A DNA stretch of 64,000 nucleotides from Duganella sp. CF458 (GCF_900113115.1 NZ_FOOF01000009.1:186001-250000), one strand, 5' to 3'. Counted from the stretch's first letter, positions 42,231 through 51,065 are shown. Notes: generated from the sequence alone by a model not told the origin. Made by a program: numbers and translations.

Positions 42231-44114
42231 ATGATCAATGAAGCTCCAGCGCTTGAGAGTCTGTCAACCAGATATGAACTTCTGGTATCCGGCATCAGCG
42301 ACTATGCGATCTACATGATGGACACCGATGGCCGCATCAGCAGCTGGAATGCGGGCGCGCAGCGTTTCAACGGTTTCAGCGAACCGGAAGTGCTGGGCAC
42401 GCATTTCTCGCGTTTCCATACCCCGCAAGACCAGAAGGACGGCTTGGACAGGCGTGCCCTCGCGACCGCCCTGGAAGAGGGACGCTTCGAATGCGAAGGT
42501 TGGCGTGTGCGCAAGGATGGCTCGCTGTTCTGGGCCAGCGTGGTGATCGATCCGATCTTTACGCCCGAAGGCGAACACGTCGGCTACGCCAACGTCACGC
42601 GCGACATCACTGAGCGTAAGCGCGTCATGGAAGCCTTGCGCGAAAGCGAGCAGAGTTTCCGCCTGCTGGTGCAAGGTGTGATCGACTATGCGATCTACAT
42701 GCTGTCGCCGCAAGGCCTGATCACCAATTGGAACCAGGGCGCGGAGCGCATCAAACGCTATCTGCCGGAGGAGGTACTTGGCACCCACTACCGGCGCTTC
42801 TTTACGGAGGACGACAAGGCAGCAGGCGTGCCGGAAAGGGCGCTGGAGATCGCCGCGCGCGAAGGTCGCTACGAAAGCGAAGGCTGGCGCGTGCGCAAGG
42901 ATGGCACCCGCTTCTGGGCGCATGCCGTGATCGATGCGCTGTACGACGAGCATGGCGATTTGCTCGGCTTTGCCAAAGTCACGCGCGACAATACCGAGCA
43001 GCGCGAGGCGCAGGAATCGCTGGAGCAGGCCCGTGCGGCCTTGTTCCAGGCGCAGAAAATGGAGTCGATCGGCCAGTTGACCGGCGGCGTGGCGCATGAC
43101 TTCAACAACCTGTTGGCCGTGGTCTCCAACGGCATCGACATCCTGCGCACCGCGCCGCCGGAAGGCGCCAGCGTGCGGGTACTGGACAGCATGCGCCGTG
43201 CCGTCGACCGTGGCGCCGCGTTGACGCAGCAACTGCTGGCCTTTGCGCGCCAGCAGCCGCTGGAGCCCAGCGTGCAGCAGCTGAACCGCCTGGTGCTTGG
43301 CTTCGAAGGCGTGCTGCGGCGGGCGGCGGGCCCGCTGATGCGCTTTGAAATGGACCTCGATCCTAAACTGCGCCAGGCATCGATCGACGAAGCGCGCTTC
43401 GAGGCTGCCTTGCTCAACCTGGTGGTCAATGCGCGCGATGCCATGCCGGAAGGCGGCACGCTCGAGGTCACCACGCGTAACGTTGCGCTGGAAGCCAACC
43501 AGGCGGGCGCATTGCCCGCTGGCGACTATGTACGCGTCAGCGTCGCCGATACCGGCACCGGCATGAGCGAAGAAGTGCGCCGCCGCGCGTTCGAACCGTT
43601 CTACACCACCAAGGAAGTCGGCAAGGGCTCGGGCCTGGGCTTGAGCCAGGTGTACGGCTTTATCGCGCAATCCGGCGGCGCCGTGACCATCGATACTGAA
43701 GAAGGCCGGGGCACCACCATCAACCTGTTCCTGCCAGCGCTGGCGGTGTCGGTGCCGGAGGCACCCGCACCGCGCCCCATGCGGGAGGAAAGGGTGCTGA
43801 TCGTGGAAGATGACCCACTGGTGATGGAATCGGCGCGCGAGCTGTTCCAGTCCATGGGCTATGCCACCTTGCACGCCAACGATGGGGCGGCCGCCTTGCG
43901 CAGCCTGCAGCGCGATAGCGAAGTCGATGTTTTGTTCAGCGACGTGATGATGCCGAACGGAATGACCGGGCTTGAACTGGCGCGCGAGGTGCGCCAGCGC
44001 TACCCGCGCGTCAAGATCATCCTGTCTTCCGGCTTCCCGCAAGCGGACCAGGAGTTTTCCATCGTCGGCAAGCCGTATCGCCTGGCCGACCTGGCGCGCG
44101 AATTGCGCAGCTGA
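42231..44114 (+). CDS. Soluble PAS-PAS hybrid histidine kinase with C-terminal receiver
   Basis: A 627-residue protein. Two PAS/PAC repeats (about 15-130 and 140-265) are near-duplicates, each with 'DYAIYM' and 'EGWRVRKDG'. A HisKA region follows with the phospho-acceptor His289 in 'GGVAHDFNNLLAVVSNG', then an HATPase domain with 'LLNLVVNARDAMPEGG' (N box), 'VADTGTGMSEEV' (G1) and 'GSGLGLSQVYGF' (G2). A receiver domain ends the protein, with Asp571 in 'LFSDVMMP'. There is no membrane segment and no DNA-binding output, so it senses a cytoplasmic cue and passes phosphate to an unlinked partner. The ATG at 42231 begins just before the first PAS. Confidence 0.88.
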   Translation: MINEAPALESLSTRYELLVSGISDYAIYMMDTDGRISSWNAGAQRFNGFSEPEVLGTHFSRFHTPQDQKDGLDRRALATALEEGRFECEGWRVRKDGSLFWASVVIDPIFTPEGEHVGYANVTRDITERKRVMEALRESEQSFRLLVQGVIDYAIYMLSPQGLITNWNQGAERIKRYLPEEVLGTHYRRFFTEDDKAAGVPERALEIAAREGRYESEGWRVRKDGTRFWAHAVIDALYDEHGDLLGFAKVTRDNTEQREAQESLEQARAALFQAQKMESIGQLTGGVAHDFNNLLAVVSNGIDILRTAPPEGASVRVLDSMRRAVDRGAALTQQLLAFARQQPLEPSVQQLNRLVLGFEGVLRRAAGPLMRFEMDLDPKLRQASIDEARFEAALLNLVVNARDAMPEGGTLEVTTRNVALEANQAGALPAGDYVRVSVADTGTGMSEEVRRRAFEPFYTTKEVGKGSGLGLSQVYGFIAQSGGAVTIDTEEGRGTTINLFLPALAVSVPEAPAPRPMREERVLIVEDDPLVMESARELFQSMGYATLHANDGAAALRSLQRDSEVDVLFSDVMMPNGMTGLELAREVRQRYPRVKIILSSGFPQADQEFSIVGKPYRLADLARELRS

Positions 44115-44117
44115 CGC

Positions 44118-44393
44118 TCAAAGTCCGCGCAGATAGGGCCAGGGATAGATCCCGCGTTCATGCCCATCGCTGAATACCAGCTGCACGCCGTAAGAGCCGA
44201 CCGGTACGATCCTCATGAGCCGCAGGCCGGCGCCGGACGACGGCACCTGGCCGGCGCGCGCGCGGGATGCGCAGTCCGCGCAGCGGCAGCTGCGGCGCAG
44301 CAGTCCCGTGTCGAGGCGCTGCATCAATGCGTCAGGCCAATAGATGATCATGTGCGCCGCATCGGCGTCATGTTCGATCGATAGCGGCGTCAT
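44118..44393 (-). CDS. DUF971 (GBBH-like N-terminal domain) protein
   Basis: A 91-residue protein that is entirely a DUF971 domain. It has 'LLRRSCRCADCAS', a C-x-C-x2-C cluster that in this fold binds zinc, and the closing 'GSYGVQLVFSDGHERGIY' with 'PWPYLR'. The domain is also found at the N-terminus of gamma-butyrobetaine hydroxylase and fused to Mrp/ApbC iron-sulfur carriers. As last gene of an operon with an iron-sulfur ferredoxin and flavoprotein, a role in cofactor delivery or regulation is possible but unproven. It overlaps the HEAT-repeat gene by ATGA. Confidence 0.82.
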   Translation of the reverse strand: MTPLSIEHDADAAHMIIYWPDALMQRLDTGLLRRSCRCADCASRARAGQVPSSGAGLRLMRIVPVGSYGVQLVFSDGHERGIYPWPYLRGL

Positions 44394-45325
44394 GCTTCCT
44401 CCAACTGCTGCAGCGCAAGGCGCACCGCCTTGCGCACTTCCGGATCGGGATCCTGCGCCGCCTGCAACAGCGCGGGAATGGCGGCAGCGTCGCCGATCTC
44501 GCCCAATGCCAGCGCTGTTTCACGGCGCAGGTTGGCAATGTCGTGCTGCAGCAGGGGCAGCAGGGCCGGCACGGCGATGCGCTGGCGCAGGCGGCCAAGG
44601 CTGCGTGCGGCGCGCAATTGCACTTGCCAGTAGCCGTCTTGCAGCGCGGCGACCAGGGCCGCGGCAGCGGCCGGCTGCCGCAACTTGCCCAATGTCGTGG
44701 CGGCTTCTTCCCGAACTTGCCATGCCGGATCGGCCAGCGCGGAAAACAGCGCCGGCAGCACGCCGTCGTCGCTGGCCAGGCCTAGCGCGCCGCTGGCCGC
44801 ACGCCGTACTTCGCGATCGCTGTCGCCGGTAGCCAGGCGCGCCAGCCGGGGCAGGGCCGCTGCATGCTTCAGATAGCCAAGCACCGTCACCGCCTCGCGC
44901 CTGACCGCTGCAGTAGCGTCATCCAGCGCAGCGAGCGCCGCAGCCGCGCTGTCCGGTGCACGCAATTCGCGTAGCGCGCGCAGGATGGCCGTGCGGACGA
45001 AGCTGTTGGCATGGCTGGCGTGCGGCAGCAGAGCGCGTGCCGAATCCGGCTGCTTCAGTTCGGACAGGCTTTGTGCGGCCGCCGCGCGCACTTCGCCATC
45101 GGCGTCATCCAGCCGCAACGCCAGTGCCGCCACTGTATCGTGCTCCTCGAAAGCCGATAGTGCCTGGGCGGCGGCAGCGCGTACTGTGCTGCAGCGATCT
45201 TCCAGCGCGGCGCGCAGCAGCGGGGCATCGTCGTCGACCGCCTCGTCCGCCAGCTCCAGCACGGCAATCCGGCGCACCGTGCTGTCGGCGTGGCGCAGGC
45301 GTTCCTGTAGTGCGATAGTAGTCAA
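44390..45325 (-). CDS. HEAT-repeat protein
   Basis: A 311-residue all-helical solenoid made of about nine to ten HEAT/PBS-lyase-type repeats of about 31 residues, each with a core like 'R-x-A-A-x-x-LG-x-L' (for example 'VRREAVTVLGYLKHAAALP' and 'LRRETALALGEIGDAAAIP'). Such proteins act as binding scaffolds or assist cofactor insertion. The start is a TTG at 45325 preceded by GAGGAGG at ideal spacing; no ATG lies near the N-terminus. It sits 9 bp after the ABC ATPase gene and overlaps DUF971. Confidence 0.85.
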   Translation of the reverse strand: MTTIALQERLRHADSTVRRIAVLELADEAVDDDAPLLRAALEDRCSTVRAAAAQALSAFEEHDTVAALALRLDDADGEVRAAAAQSLSELKQPDSARALLPHASHANSFVRTAILRALRELRAPDSAAAALAALDDATAAVRREAVTVLGYLKHAAALPRLARLATGDSDREVRRAASGALGLASDDGVLPALFSALADPAWQVREEAATTLGKLRQPAAAAALVAALQDGYWQVQLRAARSLGRLRQRIAVPALLPLLQHDIANLRRETALALGEIGDAAAIPALLQAAQDPDPEVRKAVRLALQQLEEA

Positions 45326-45334
45326 GCTTCCTCC

Positions 45335-46126
45335 TCAAGTTGCATAGCGCAGCACCGGCGCGGCGGGCTGCGGGTGGAGCAGTTCCAGGCAGCGCCGTTT
45401 CAGGCGCACGAAGTCCAGCGTGGTCACCAGGTCGGTGCGGCGCGGGCGCGGGAAGTCGAGCCGGATTTCCTCGACGATGCGGCCGGGCCGTTCACTCATG
45501 ACCAGGATACGGTCGGCCAGGAACAATGCTTCGTCGATGTCGTGCGTGATAAAGACCACGGTGGTGCGGATGCGCGCCCAGACGTCCAGCAACAGCTGCT
45601 GCATCTTCATGCGGGTCTGGGCATCCAGCGCGGCAAACGGCTCGTCCATCAGCAGCACACGCGGGTCGTTGATCAGCACGCGGGCAATCTCGACGCGCTG
45701 CTGCATGCCGCCCGACAGCTGGGTCGGGTAACTGGCGGCATGGCCGTCCAGCCCCACCAATTGCAGCAGCTGCTGCGCCCGGGCGCGCCGTTCGGCCCGC
45801 GGCACGCCGCGCACCTTCAGGCCGAAAGCCACGTTGTCCAGCACGCTCTTCCAGGGGAACAGCGTGTGCTGCTGGAATACCAGCCCGCGTTCCGGGCCGG
45901 GACCGCGCACCGTTTCGCCATCCACCTGCACGCTGCCGGCATGCGGCTGCAGGTGGCCGGCCAAGGCGCCCAGCAGGGTCGATTTGCCGCAGCCGGAAGG
46001 GCCCAGTATGCACAGGAATTCGCCCGGACTGGCCGCCAGGGCCAGGCCGCGCACGGCGTCCAGCGCCGCCGTGCCTTCGCCGAGCCGGATATGCAGCCCG
46101 GCGATGTTGATGGAACCTTGCGTCAT
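45335..46126 (-). CDS. ABC transporter ATPase, nitrate/sulfonate/taurine type
   Basis: A 263-residue ABC ATPase with Walker A 'GPSGCGKSTLL', Q loop 'GLVFQQHTLFPW', signature 'LSGGMQQRVEIARVLI', Walker B 'VLLMDEPFAALD' and switch His in 'VVFITHDIDEAL', all as in TauB/SsuB/NrtD. 'FFPRPR'-like wording near the end ('RLDFPRPRRTDLV') is typical of the subfamily. The ATG at 46126 overlaps the permease stop. With the permease and binding protein it forms a complete importer; the substrate is undetermined. Confidence 0.9.
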   Translation of the reverse strand: MTQGSINIAGLHIRLGEGTAALDAVRGLALAASPGEFLCILGPSGCGKSTLLGALAGHLQPHAGSVQVDGETVRGPGPERGLVFQQHTLFPWKSVLDNVAFGLKVRGVPRAERRARAQQLLQLVGLDGHAASYPTQLSGGMQQRVEIARVLINDPRVLLMDEPFAALDAQTRMKMQQLLLDVWARIRTTVVFITHDIDEALFLADRILVMSERPGRIVEEIRLDFPRPRRTDLVTTLDFVRLKRRCLELLHPQPAAPVLRYAT

Positions 46127-46917
46127 ATGGTTTTCCTCCCGATGAAGTACCACGGCATCAGCGCATTGCCGGCCAGCTTTACCAGCAGGCTGCTGCCCAT
46201 GCCGAAAATGCCGATGGTCAGCATGCCGACGATGATGTCCGGGTAGTCCTGCACGATGTAGGACGACCAGGTGTAATAGCCGATGCCGAACTGGCCGGAG
46301 ATCATTTCGGCGGTCACCAGGCAGAACCAGGCGGTGCCCATGCCAATTGACAAGCCGGTAACGATGCTGGGCGCGGCACCCGGCAGGATCACGTTGGCAA
46401 ATACCGTCGCGCCGCGCCCGCCCAGGCTGCGGGCCGAGGCGACCAGCCTGGCGTCGATGCCTTCCACGCCGTGGATGGTGTTGAGCAGGATCGGAAACAG
46501 CGCACCGATGAAGGTAATGAACACCATCGACAGCTCGGACGAGGGGAACATCAGGATCGCCAGTGGAATCCAGGCCACTGCGGGGATCGGGCGCAGCACT
46601 TCCAGCGGCGGCAACAGGGCCGCCCCCAGCAGGCGCGAACGGCCGATCGCCAGGCCGAGGCCGATGCCAAGCAGCGCGGCGACGGCGTAGCCGGCGAACA
46701 CGCGGCCGATGCTGGCCGACAGGTGGGTGGCCAGCTTGGGCGACTGCAATAGTGCTGCGGCAGCCTGCAGTGTTTCCTGCGGCGACGGCACGTTGCGGAA
46801 GCTGGCCACGCCGAAGTCGATATGGCGGGTTGCGGCCCAGTGCCAGGCCAGCACGCAGGCGGCGAGGGAAACGCTGCGCAGCGTGGCGCGCAGCAGGCGG
46901 GGGCTCAGTGCGGCCAT
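46123..46917 (-). CDS. ABC transporter permease, TauC/SsuC type
   Basis: A 264-residue inner-membrane protein with six hydrophobic segments. The EAA-type loop region reads 'IDARLVASARSLGGRGATVF' and is followed by 'VILPGAAPSIVTGLSIGMGTAW', the permease-ATPase contact typical of the BPD_transp_1 family. 'PIPAVAWIPLAILMFP' is characteristic of the SsuC/TauC branch. Overlaps the ATPase gene and lies 7 bp after the binding protein gene. Confidence 0.9.
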   Translation of the reverse strand: MAALSPRLLRATLRSVSLAACVLAWHWAATRHIDFGVASFRNVPSPQETLQAAAALLQSPKLATHLSASIGRVFAGYAVAALLGIGLGLAIGRSRLLGAALLPPLEVLRPIPAVAWIPLAILMFPSSELSMVFITFIGALFPILLNTIHGVEGIDARLVASARSLGGRGATVFANVILPGAAPSIVTGLSIGMGTAWFCLVTAEMISGQFGIGYYTWSSYIVQDYPDIIVGMLTIGIFGMGSSLLVKLAGNALMPWYFIGRKTI

Positions 46918-46924
46918 TTTTTGC

Positions 46925-48319
46925 TCACCCGGCTACTGCGGCCTTGGCGCCGTTGAAGTCCAGCAGCTTGCCCTTGACCTTGCGCGCCCACGCTTCGGCC
47001 GACTCCTTCAGCAGGAAGGCATTGATTTCGTTCTTGCCGCTGCTGACGAACCAGGCGTCGCTGGCGAACAGCTTGATGCCGCTGTCGCGGTCCTGGGCGT
47101 ACACGGCGCGCACCTTGCTGCCGGCTTTCTCCAGTCTTGCCAGGTCGGCCAGCGCCGATTCGGGCGTGGCATAGTGGCGTACCCGCGCTTCACCGCCGAC
47201 CCAGATCTGCGCCACGCGCTGGAACTCCTTGATCGGCTTGCCGGTCGCGGCATCCTTGCCGACCAGGGGCAGCCTGGCGTAGTTCTTCAGCCGGGCCTCG
47301 TAATCAAGGCCGGACTGCTGGAAGGCTGCGCGTACGTACCGGTCGTCGATAAAGGACTCGGCGTCGATGTCGTTGTCGGTGCGCTTCAGCAGGCGCAGGG
47401 TGTCGAGCGAGGTGCGCACAGCCTGCCGGTATTCGGGCTTCCAGGTCAGGTCGCGGGTCTGCAGGCCGAGCGGCCCGTGGAACAGGTAGTTCACTTCGGC
47501 CTCGATGCCGGTGACCTGGGCCACCAGCTCGCTGTATTTCTCGGGTTCGGCCGCGAACAGGCGGTCGGCTTCGATGGCGGCACGCACGAAGGCCACCACA
47601 ATTTCCGGATACTTGCGGGCATAGGCGGCGTCGACCAGGCTGCCATGCAGGGTCGGCGCATTCGCTTGCGAGCCGTCATAGATCTTGCGGGCGAAGCCGC
47701 GGTGCGGGAACAGTTCGGCGAACGGCACGAAATCGGCGTGGGCGTCGACCTTGTTGCTCTGCAGGGCCGAACCGGCGATTTCCGGCGCCTGCGTGGTGAT
47801 GTTGACGTCCTTGTCCGGGTCCCAGCCCTGGGCGCGCACGGCGCGCAGCAGCATGCCGTGCGCGGTGGAGGCAAACGGCACGGAAATGGTCTTGCCCTTC
47901 AACTCGGCCAGCGATTGCACCGGCGATGCCTTGGGCACCACGATGCCGTTGCCGCTGCCCGTGGTGCTGCCCGACAGCACGTTGATGAACAGGCTTTGGC
48001 GGCCGGCCTTGGCGAAGGCGGCGCCGTTGAAGGAGCCGGGGAAGTCGGCCATCGACCCCAGGTCCAGCTTGCCCGCGACCATTTCATTGGTCAGCGGCGC
48101 GCCGGAGGTGAAGTTTTTCCACTGGATGTCGTATTGCACGTCCTTGTACTTGCCGTCGCGCGGCAGGTATTTTTCCAGCAGCTTCAGTTCGCGGATCAGG
48201 ATGCCGCCGGTGGCGCAGTTGATCGTGGTGTCCTGGGTGCCGATGGCAACGCGGATGGTTTCAGCGTTGGCCGTGCCGGCCAGCAGTGCAAGGGCAAACC
48301 CGAATACAGGCAATCTCAT
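46925..48319 (-). CDS. ABC transporter substrate-binding protein with NosL-like C-terminal domain
   Basis: A 464-residue secreted protein. The signal peptide ends at 'GTANAETIRVAIG'. Residues about 24-370 form an NMT1/TauA-type periplasmic binding domain ('DLGSMADFPGSFNG', 'LKGKTISVPFASTAHG', 'KVDAHADFVPFAE'). Most such proteins are 310-350 residues; here some 90 residues extra follow. They read 'RVRHYATPESALADLARLE' then 'AVYAQDRDSG', 'ASDAWFV' and 'ESAEAWARKVKGKLLDF', a pattern like the C-terminal domain of NosL, a copper-binding accessory lipoprotein. The ligand is unknown. The ATG at 48319 starts the signal peptide; longer frames upstream are not protein-like. Confidence 0.82.
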   Translation of the reverse strand: MRLPVFGFALALLAGTANAETIRVAIGTQDTTINCATGGILIRELKLLEKYLPRDGKYKDVQYDIQWKNFTSGAPLTNEMVAGKLDLGSMADFPGSFNGAAFAKAGRQSLFINVLSGSTTGSGNGIVVPKASPVQSLAELKGKTISVPFASTAHGMLLRAVRAQGWDPDKDVNITTQAPEIAGSALQSNKVDAHADFVPFAELFPHRGFARKIYDGSQANAPTLHGSLVDAAYARKYPEIVVAFVRAAIEADRLFAAEPEKYSELVAQVTGIEAEVNYLFHGPLGLQTRDLTWKPEYRQAVRTSLDTLRLLKRTDNDIDAESFIDDRYVRAAFQQSGLDYEARLKNYARLPLVGKDAATGKPIKEFQRVAQIWVGGEARVRHYATPESALADLARLEKAGSKVRAVYAQDRDSGIKLFASDAWFVSSGKNEINAFLLKESAEAWARKVKGKLLDFNGAKAAVAG

Positions 48320-48335
48320 TGTGATGCTCCTCGTG

Positions 48336-48569
48336 TTAACGCAGCAGATAGGGAATGTCGACGTGGATGGCGCCGGTGGGGCAGTCTTTTTCGCACGGCA
48401 TGCAGTACCAGCACTCGTCGAACTGCATATAGGCCTTGCCTTTGACGAAGTCGATCGCCAGTACGTCGAGCGGGCAGACATCGACGCAGACCGTACAGCC
48501 TTTGTGGGCGATGCATTTGTCTTCGTCGACGCTGACCGGAACGCTAGTGATGTGCGAGCTGATTGGCAT
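48336..48569 (-). CDS. Two-cluster 4Fe-4S ferredoxin, AprB-like
   Basis: A 77-residue ferredoxin with eight cluster cysteines. The first set is C19-x5-C25-x2-C28-x3-C32-Pro. The second is C53-x2-C56-x2-C59-x3-C63-Pro in 'DECWYCMPCEKDCPTGAI'. The unusual x5 spacing and the 'ECWYC' motif resemble the N-terminal ferredoxin part of adenylylsulfate reductase beta (AprB), without its C-terminal tail. It should pass electrons to or from the flavoprotein encoded just upstream, whose 3' end it overlaps by 26 bp. Confidence 0.85.
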   Translation of the reverse strand: MPISSHITSVPVSVDEDKCIAHKGCTVCVDVCPLDVLAIDFVKGKAYMQFDECWYCMPCEKDCPTGAIHVDIPYLLR

Positions 48570-50292
48570 GGTGTGCTTCCTCCTTGTTGATGCGCAGGCG
48601 CTGGTAGGCGGTTTTCTCATCCTCGTCCAGGGCCACGATGTACGGTTCAATCGGACGCTTGAAGCAGTGCATGGCGCCATCCTTCTTTTGCAGCTGAACG
48701 TGCACCAGCCAGTCGGCGTCGTTGCTGGCCGGGTGATCCAGGCGGTAGTGGTACAGGCCCCAGCGGCTTTCGGTGCGGTATAGCGAGGCGCGCGCCGCCA
48801 TTTCGGCGCAATCGCGGATCGCGTGTACTTCCATGGCGCGCATCAGCTCATGCGGGTTGCGCGCCTGCATGCGGTCCATGTCCTGGCGGATGGCTTCGAA
48901 GCGCTGCAAGCCGATTTCCATTTTGCGCGTCACCTTGGGCGGTTGCAGGTAATCGTTCACCATGCGGCGCAGCTTGTATTCGACCTGGCCGGGCGGCAGG
49001 CCGTCGCTGCGCGACAGCGGCGCCCACACGCGCTGGCGCTCCGCCTCGACCTGGTCCTGGTCGACTGCGGGCAGCTCGTTGCCGGCGCAGTAGCGCGCTG
49101 CGCTTTCCCCGGCCAGCTTGCCGTAGACGAAGGCGCCGAGCATGTAGTTGTGCGGCACGCAGGCCAGGTCGCCGGCCGCATGCAGGCCCGGCACCGTGGT
49201 TTCGGCATGTTCATTGACCCACACGCCGGAGGCGGAGTGACCGCTGCACAGGCCGATCTCGGAGATGTGCATTTCCACCATCTGCTGGCGGTAATCGGTG
49301 CCGCGCCCTTCATGGAAGCGCCCGCGGCTGGGACGCTCGTTGGTGTGCAGGATGGTCTCGATGGTCCCGATGGTCTCTTCCGCCAGGTGGTCCAGCTTCA
49401 GGAATACCGGGCCGTCGCCGCCCTGCAGCTCGCGGTAGAACTCCATCATCATCTGGCCGCTCCAGTAATCGCATTCGATGAAGCGCTCGCCCTTGTTATT
49501 GGTGGTGTAGCCGCCGAACGGGCCGGTGACGTAGGCGCAGGCCGGGCCGTTGTAGTCCTTGATCAGGGGATTGATCTGGAAGCACTCGATGCCCGACAGC
49601 TCGGCGCCCGCATGGTAGGCCATGCTGTAGCCGTCGCCGGCATTGGTCGGATTCTCGTAAGTGCCGAACAGGTAGCCCGATGCCGGCAGTCCCAGGCGGC
49701 CGGCGGCCCCGGTGGCGAGCACCACCGCCTTGGCGCGGATCACGTGGAAATCGCCGCTGCGGCAGTCGAAGGCCATGGCGCCGGCGATGCTGCCATCGGC
49801 AGCAGTCAGCAGCCGGGTCGCCACCAGGCGATTGGTGATCTCGACACGGGTGCGTTTCAGGCGGCGGTACAGCACTTTCTTGATATCGTGGCCCTCGGGC
49901 ATCGGCAGCACATAGGTCCCCATGTGGTGCACCTTGCGCATGGCGTAGTCGCCGGTTTCGTCCTTTTCAAAGCGCACGCCCCAGTCGTTCAGCTCTTCGA
50001 TCATGGCGTAGCTGTTGCGGGCGTAGGCCATGACGGTCTTCTGGTTGACGATGCCGTCGTTGGCGGTGGTGATTTCCTTCACATACTGTTCGGGTGTGGC
50101 GAAGCCGGGGACGATGGCATTGTTCAAGCCGTCCATGCCCATCGAAATCGCGCCGCTGCGCTTGACGTTGGCTTTTTCCAGCAACAGCACGCGCAGGGCA
50201 GGATCGGCTTCCTTGGCTTTGACCGCTGCCATCGGGCCGGCGGTGCCGCCGCCGATGACGAGGACGTCGACAGTCTGGATGTGGGTTTCCAT
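48544..50292 (-). CDS. FAD flavoprotein of the AprA/FrdA family
   Basis: A 582-residue flavoprotein. The N-terminus has the FAD loop 'VLVIGGGTAGPMAAVKA', then 'KANVKRSGAISMGMDGLNN', which is like the alpha subunit of adenylylsulfate reductase (AprA) more than succinate dehydrogenase. 'VLATGAAGRLGLPASGYLFGTYENPTNAGDGY' (split) and 'GLHAAGDLACVPHNYMLGAF' complete the FAD domain. The SdhA-type covalent-flavin His region is absent. With the ferredoxin it could reduce or oxidise a sulfur or other small compound brought in by the ABC transporter. It begins 3 bp after the GntR stop. Confidence 0.82.
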   Translation of the reverse strand: METHIQTVDVLVIGGGTAGPMAAVKAKEADPALRVLLLEKANVKRSGAISMGMDGLNNAIVPGFATPEQYVKEITTANDGIVNQKTVMAYARNSYAMIEELNDWGVRFEKDETGDYAMRKVHHMGTYVLPMPEGHDIKKVLYRRLKRTRVEITNRLVATRLLTAADGSIAGAMAFDCRSGDFHVIRAKAVVLATGAAGRLGLPASGYLFGTYENPTNAGDGYSMAYHAGAELSGIECFQINPLIKDYNGPACAYVTGPFGGYTTNNKGERFIECDYWSGQMMMEFYRELQGGDGPVFLKLDHLAEETIGTIETILHTNERPSRGRFHEGRGTDYRQQMVEMHISEIGLCSGHSASGVWVNEHAETTVPGLHAAGDLACVPHNYMLGAFVYGKLAGESAARYCAGNELPAVDQDQVEAERQRVWAPLSRSDGLPPGQVEYKLRRMVNDYLQPPKVTRKMEIGLQRFEAIRQDMDRMQARNPHELMRAMEVHAIRDCAEMAARASLYRTESRWGLYHYRLDHPASNDADWLVHVQLQKKDGAMHCFKRPIEPYIVALDEDEKTAYQRLRINKEEAHHANQLAHH

Positions 50293-50295
50293 GGC

Positions 50296-51048
50296 TTACT
50301 CCTGGGTTGTTGCGCGGCGCGCCAGCTGTAGCCGGTACTGGAAGGCGTCGCCGCGGAAATAGAGGTATTCGTAATCAAGCGGGCGTCCGTCCGCCGTGTG
50401 CGTCAGGCGCTCGATGCGCAGCAAGGGCATGCCGGCGCCGATGTGCAGCGCGGCAGCCAGTTCCAGGTCGGCTGCCACGGCGTCGATCGTGAGCGTGGCG
50501 TGGCCCAGCTCGATGCCATAATCGTTTTCGAGGATCAGGAAAATGTCGCGCGTGGCCAAGTCTTCACGGCGCAGGCGCTCGCCGAGCGCTTCGGCCACAT
50601 AGGTCAGCTCCAGCGACACCGGCTCCCGGTTCAGCAGGCGAATGCGGCGGATTTCCGCCAGCGGCGTGCCCTCCGCCACCTGCAGCTGCTGCGCCAGTTT
50701 CGGCGTGGCGGCAAGCACGCGTATGCCGGTCACGCGGTTGTAGATCTCATGCCCCTGGCGCGACATGGCTTCGGCGAAGCCTTCGAGCTGGGTCAGCTCC
50801 TGGCAGGCCTTGGGCTTGCTGACAAAGGTACCCTTGCCGGCCACCTTGAAGATCAGGCCTTCCTTCTGCAGGTCGTTCAGCGCTTGCCGAACGGTGATGC
50901 GGCTGACATCGAAAATGCTGCCAATTTCGCTTTCGGGCGGCAGCTGCGCATGCGGCGGGTAGCTGCCGTCGAGGATGCGTTCGCGCAGGCTTTCCTTGAC
51001 CTGTGTGTACAGTGGAACCGGCGACAGTGCGAGCGGGCGTGAGTTCAT
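50296..51048 (-). CDS. GntR family regulator with UTRA ligand-binding domain (HutC subfamily)
   Basis: A 250-residue repressor-type protein. The winged helix-turn-helix is at residues 10-78 ('PLYTQVKESLRERILDGSY', 'LPPESEIGSIFDVSRITVRQ', 'GKGTFVSKP'). The UTRA domain follows (about 95-240) with 'LEGFAEAMSRQG' and the closing 'RPLDYEYLYFRGDAFQY'. It leads the operon and probably controls it in response to a substrate or intermediate. The 206-bp gap upstream is shared with the divergent DUF885 gene. Confidence 0.92.
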   Translation of the reverse strand: MNSRPLALSPVPLYTQVKESLRERILDGSYPPHAQLPPESEIGSIFDVSRITVRQALNDLQKEGLIFKVAGKGTFVSKPKACQELTQLEGFAEAMSRQGHEIYNRVTGIRVLAATPKLAQQLQVAEGTPLAEIRRIRLLNREPVSLELTYVAEALGERLRREDLATRDIFLILENDYGIELGHATLTIDAVAADLELAAALHIGAGMPLLRIERLTHTADGRPLDYEYLYFRGDAFQYRLQLARRATTQE

Positions 51049-51065
51049 CGGGCTTTGCCTGACCT

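Noticed and set aside
42264-44042. Long minus-strand open frame opposite the hybrid histidine kinase
   Set aside because: It has no domain match and low-complexity composition; the plus strand encodes PAS, HATPase and receiver domains. Similar long antisense frames at 46709-48445 and 48823-50331 were rejected for the same reason.
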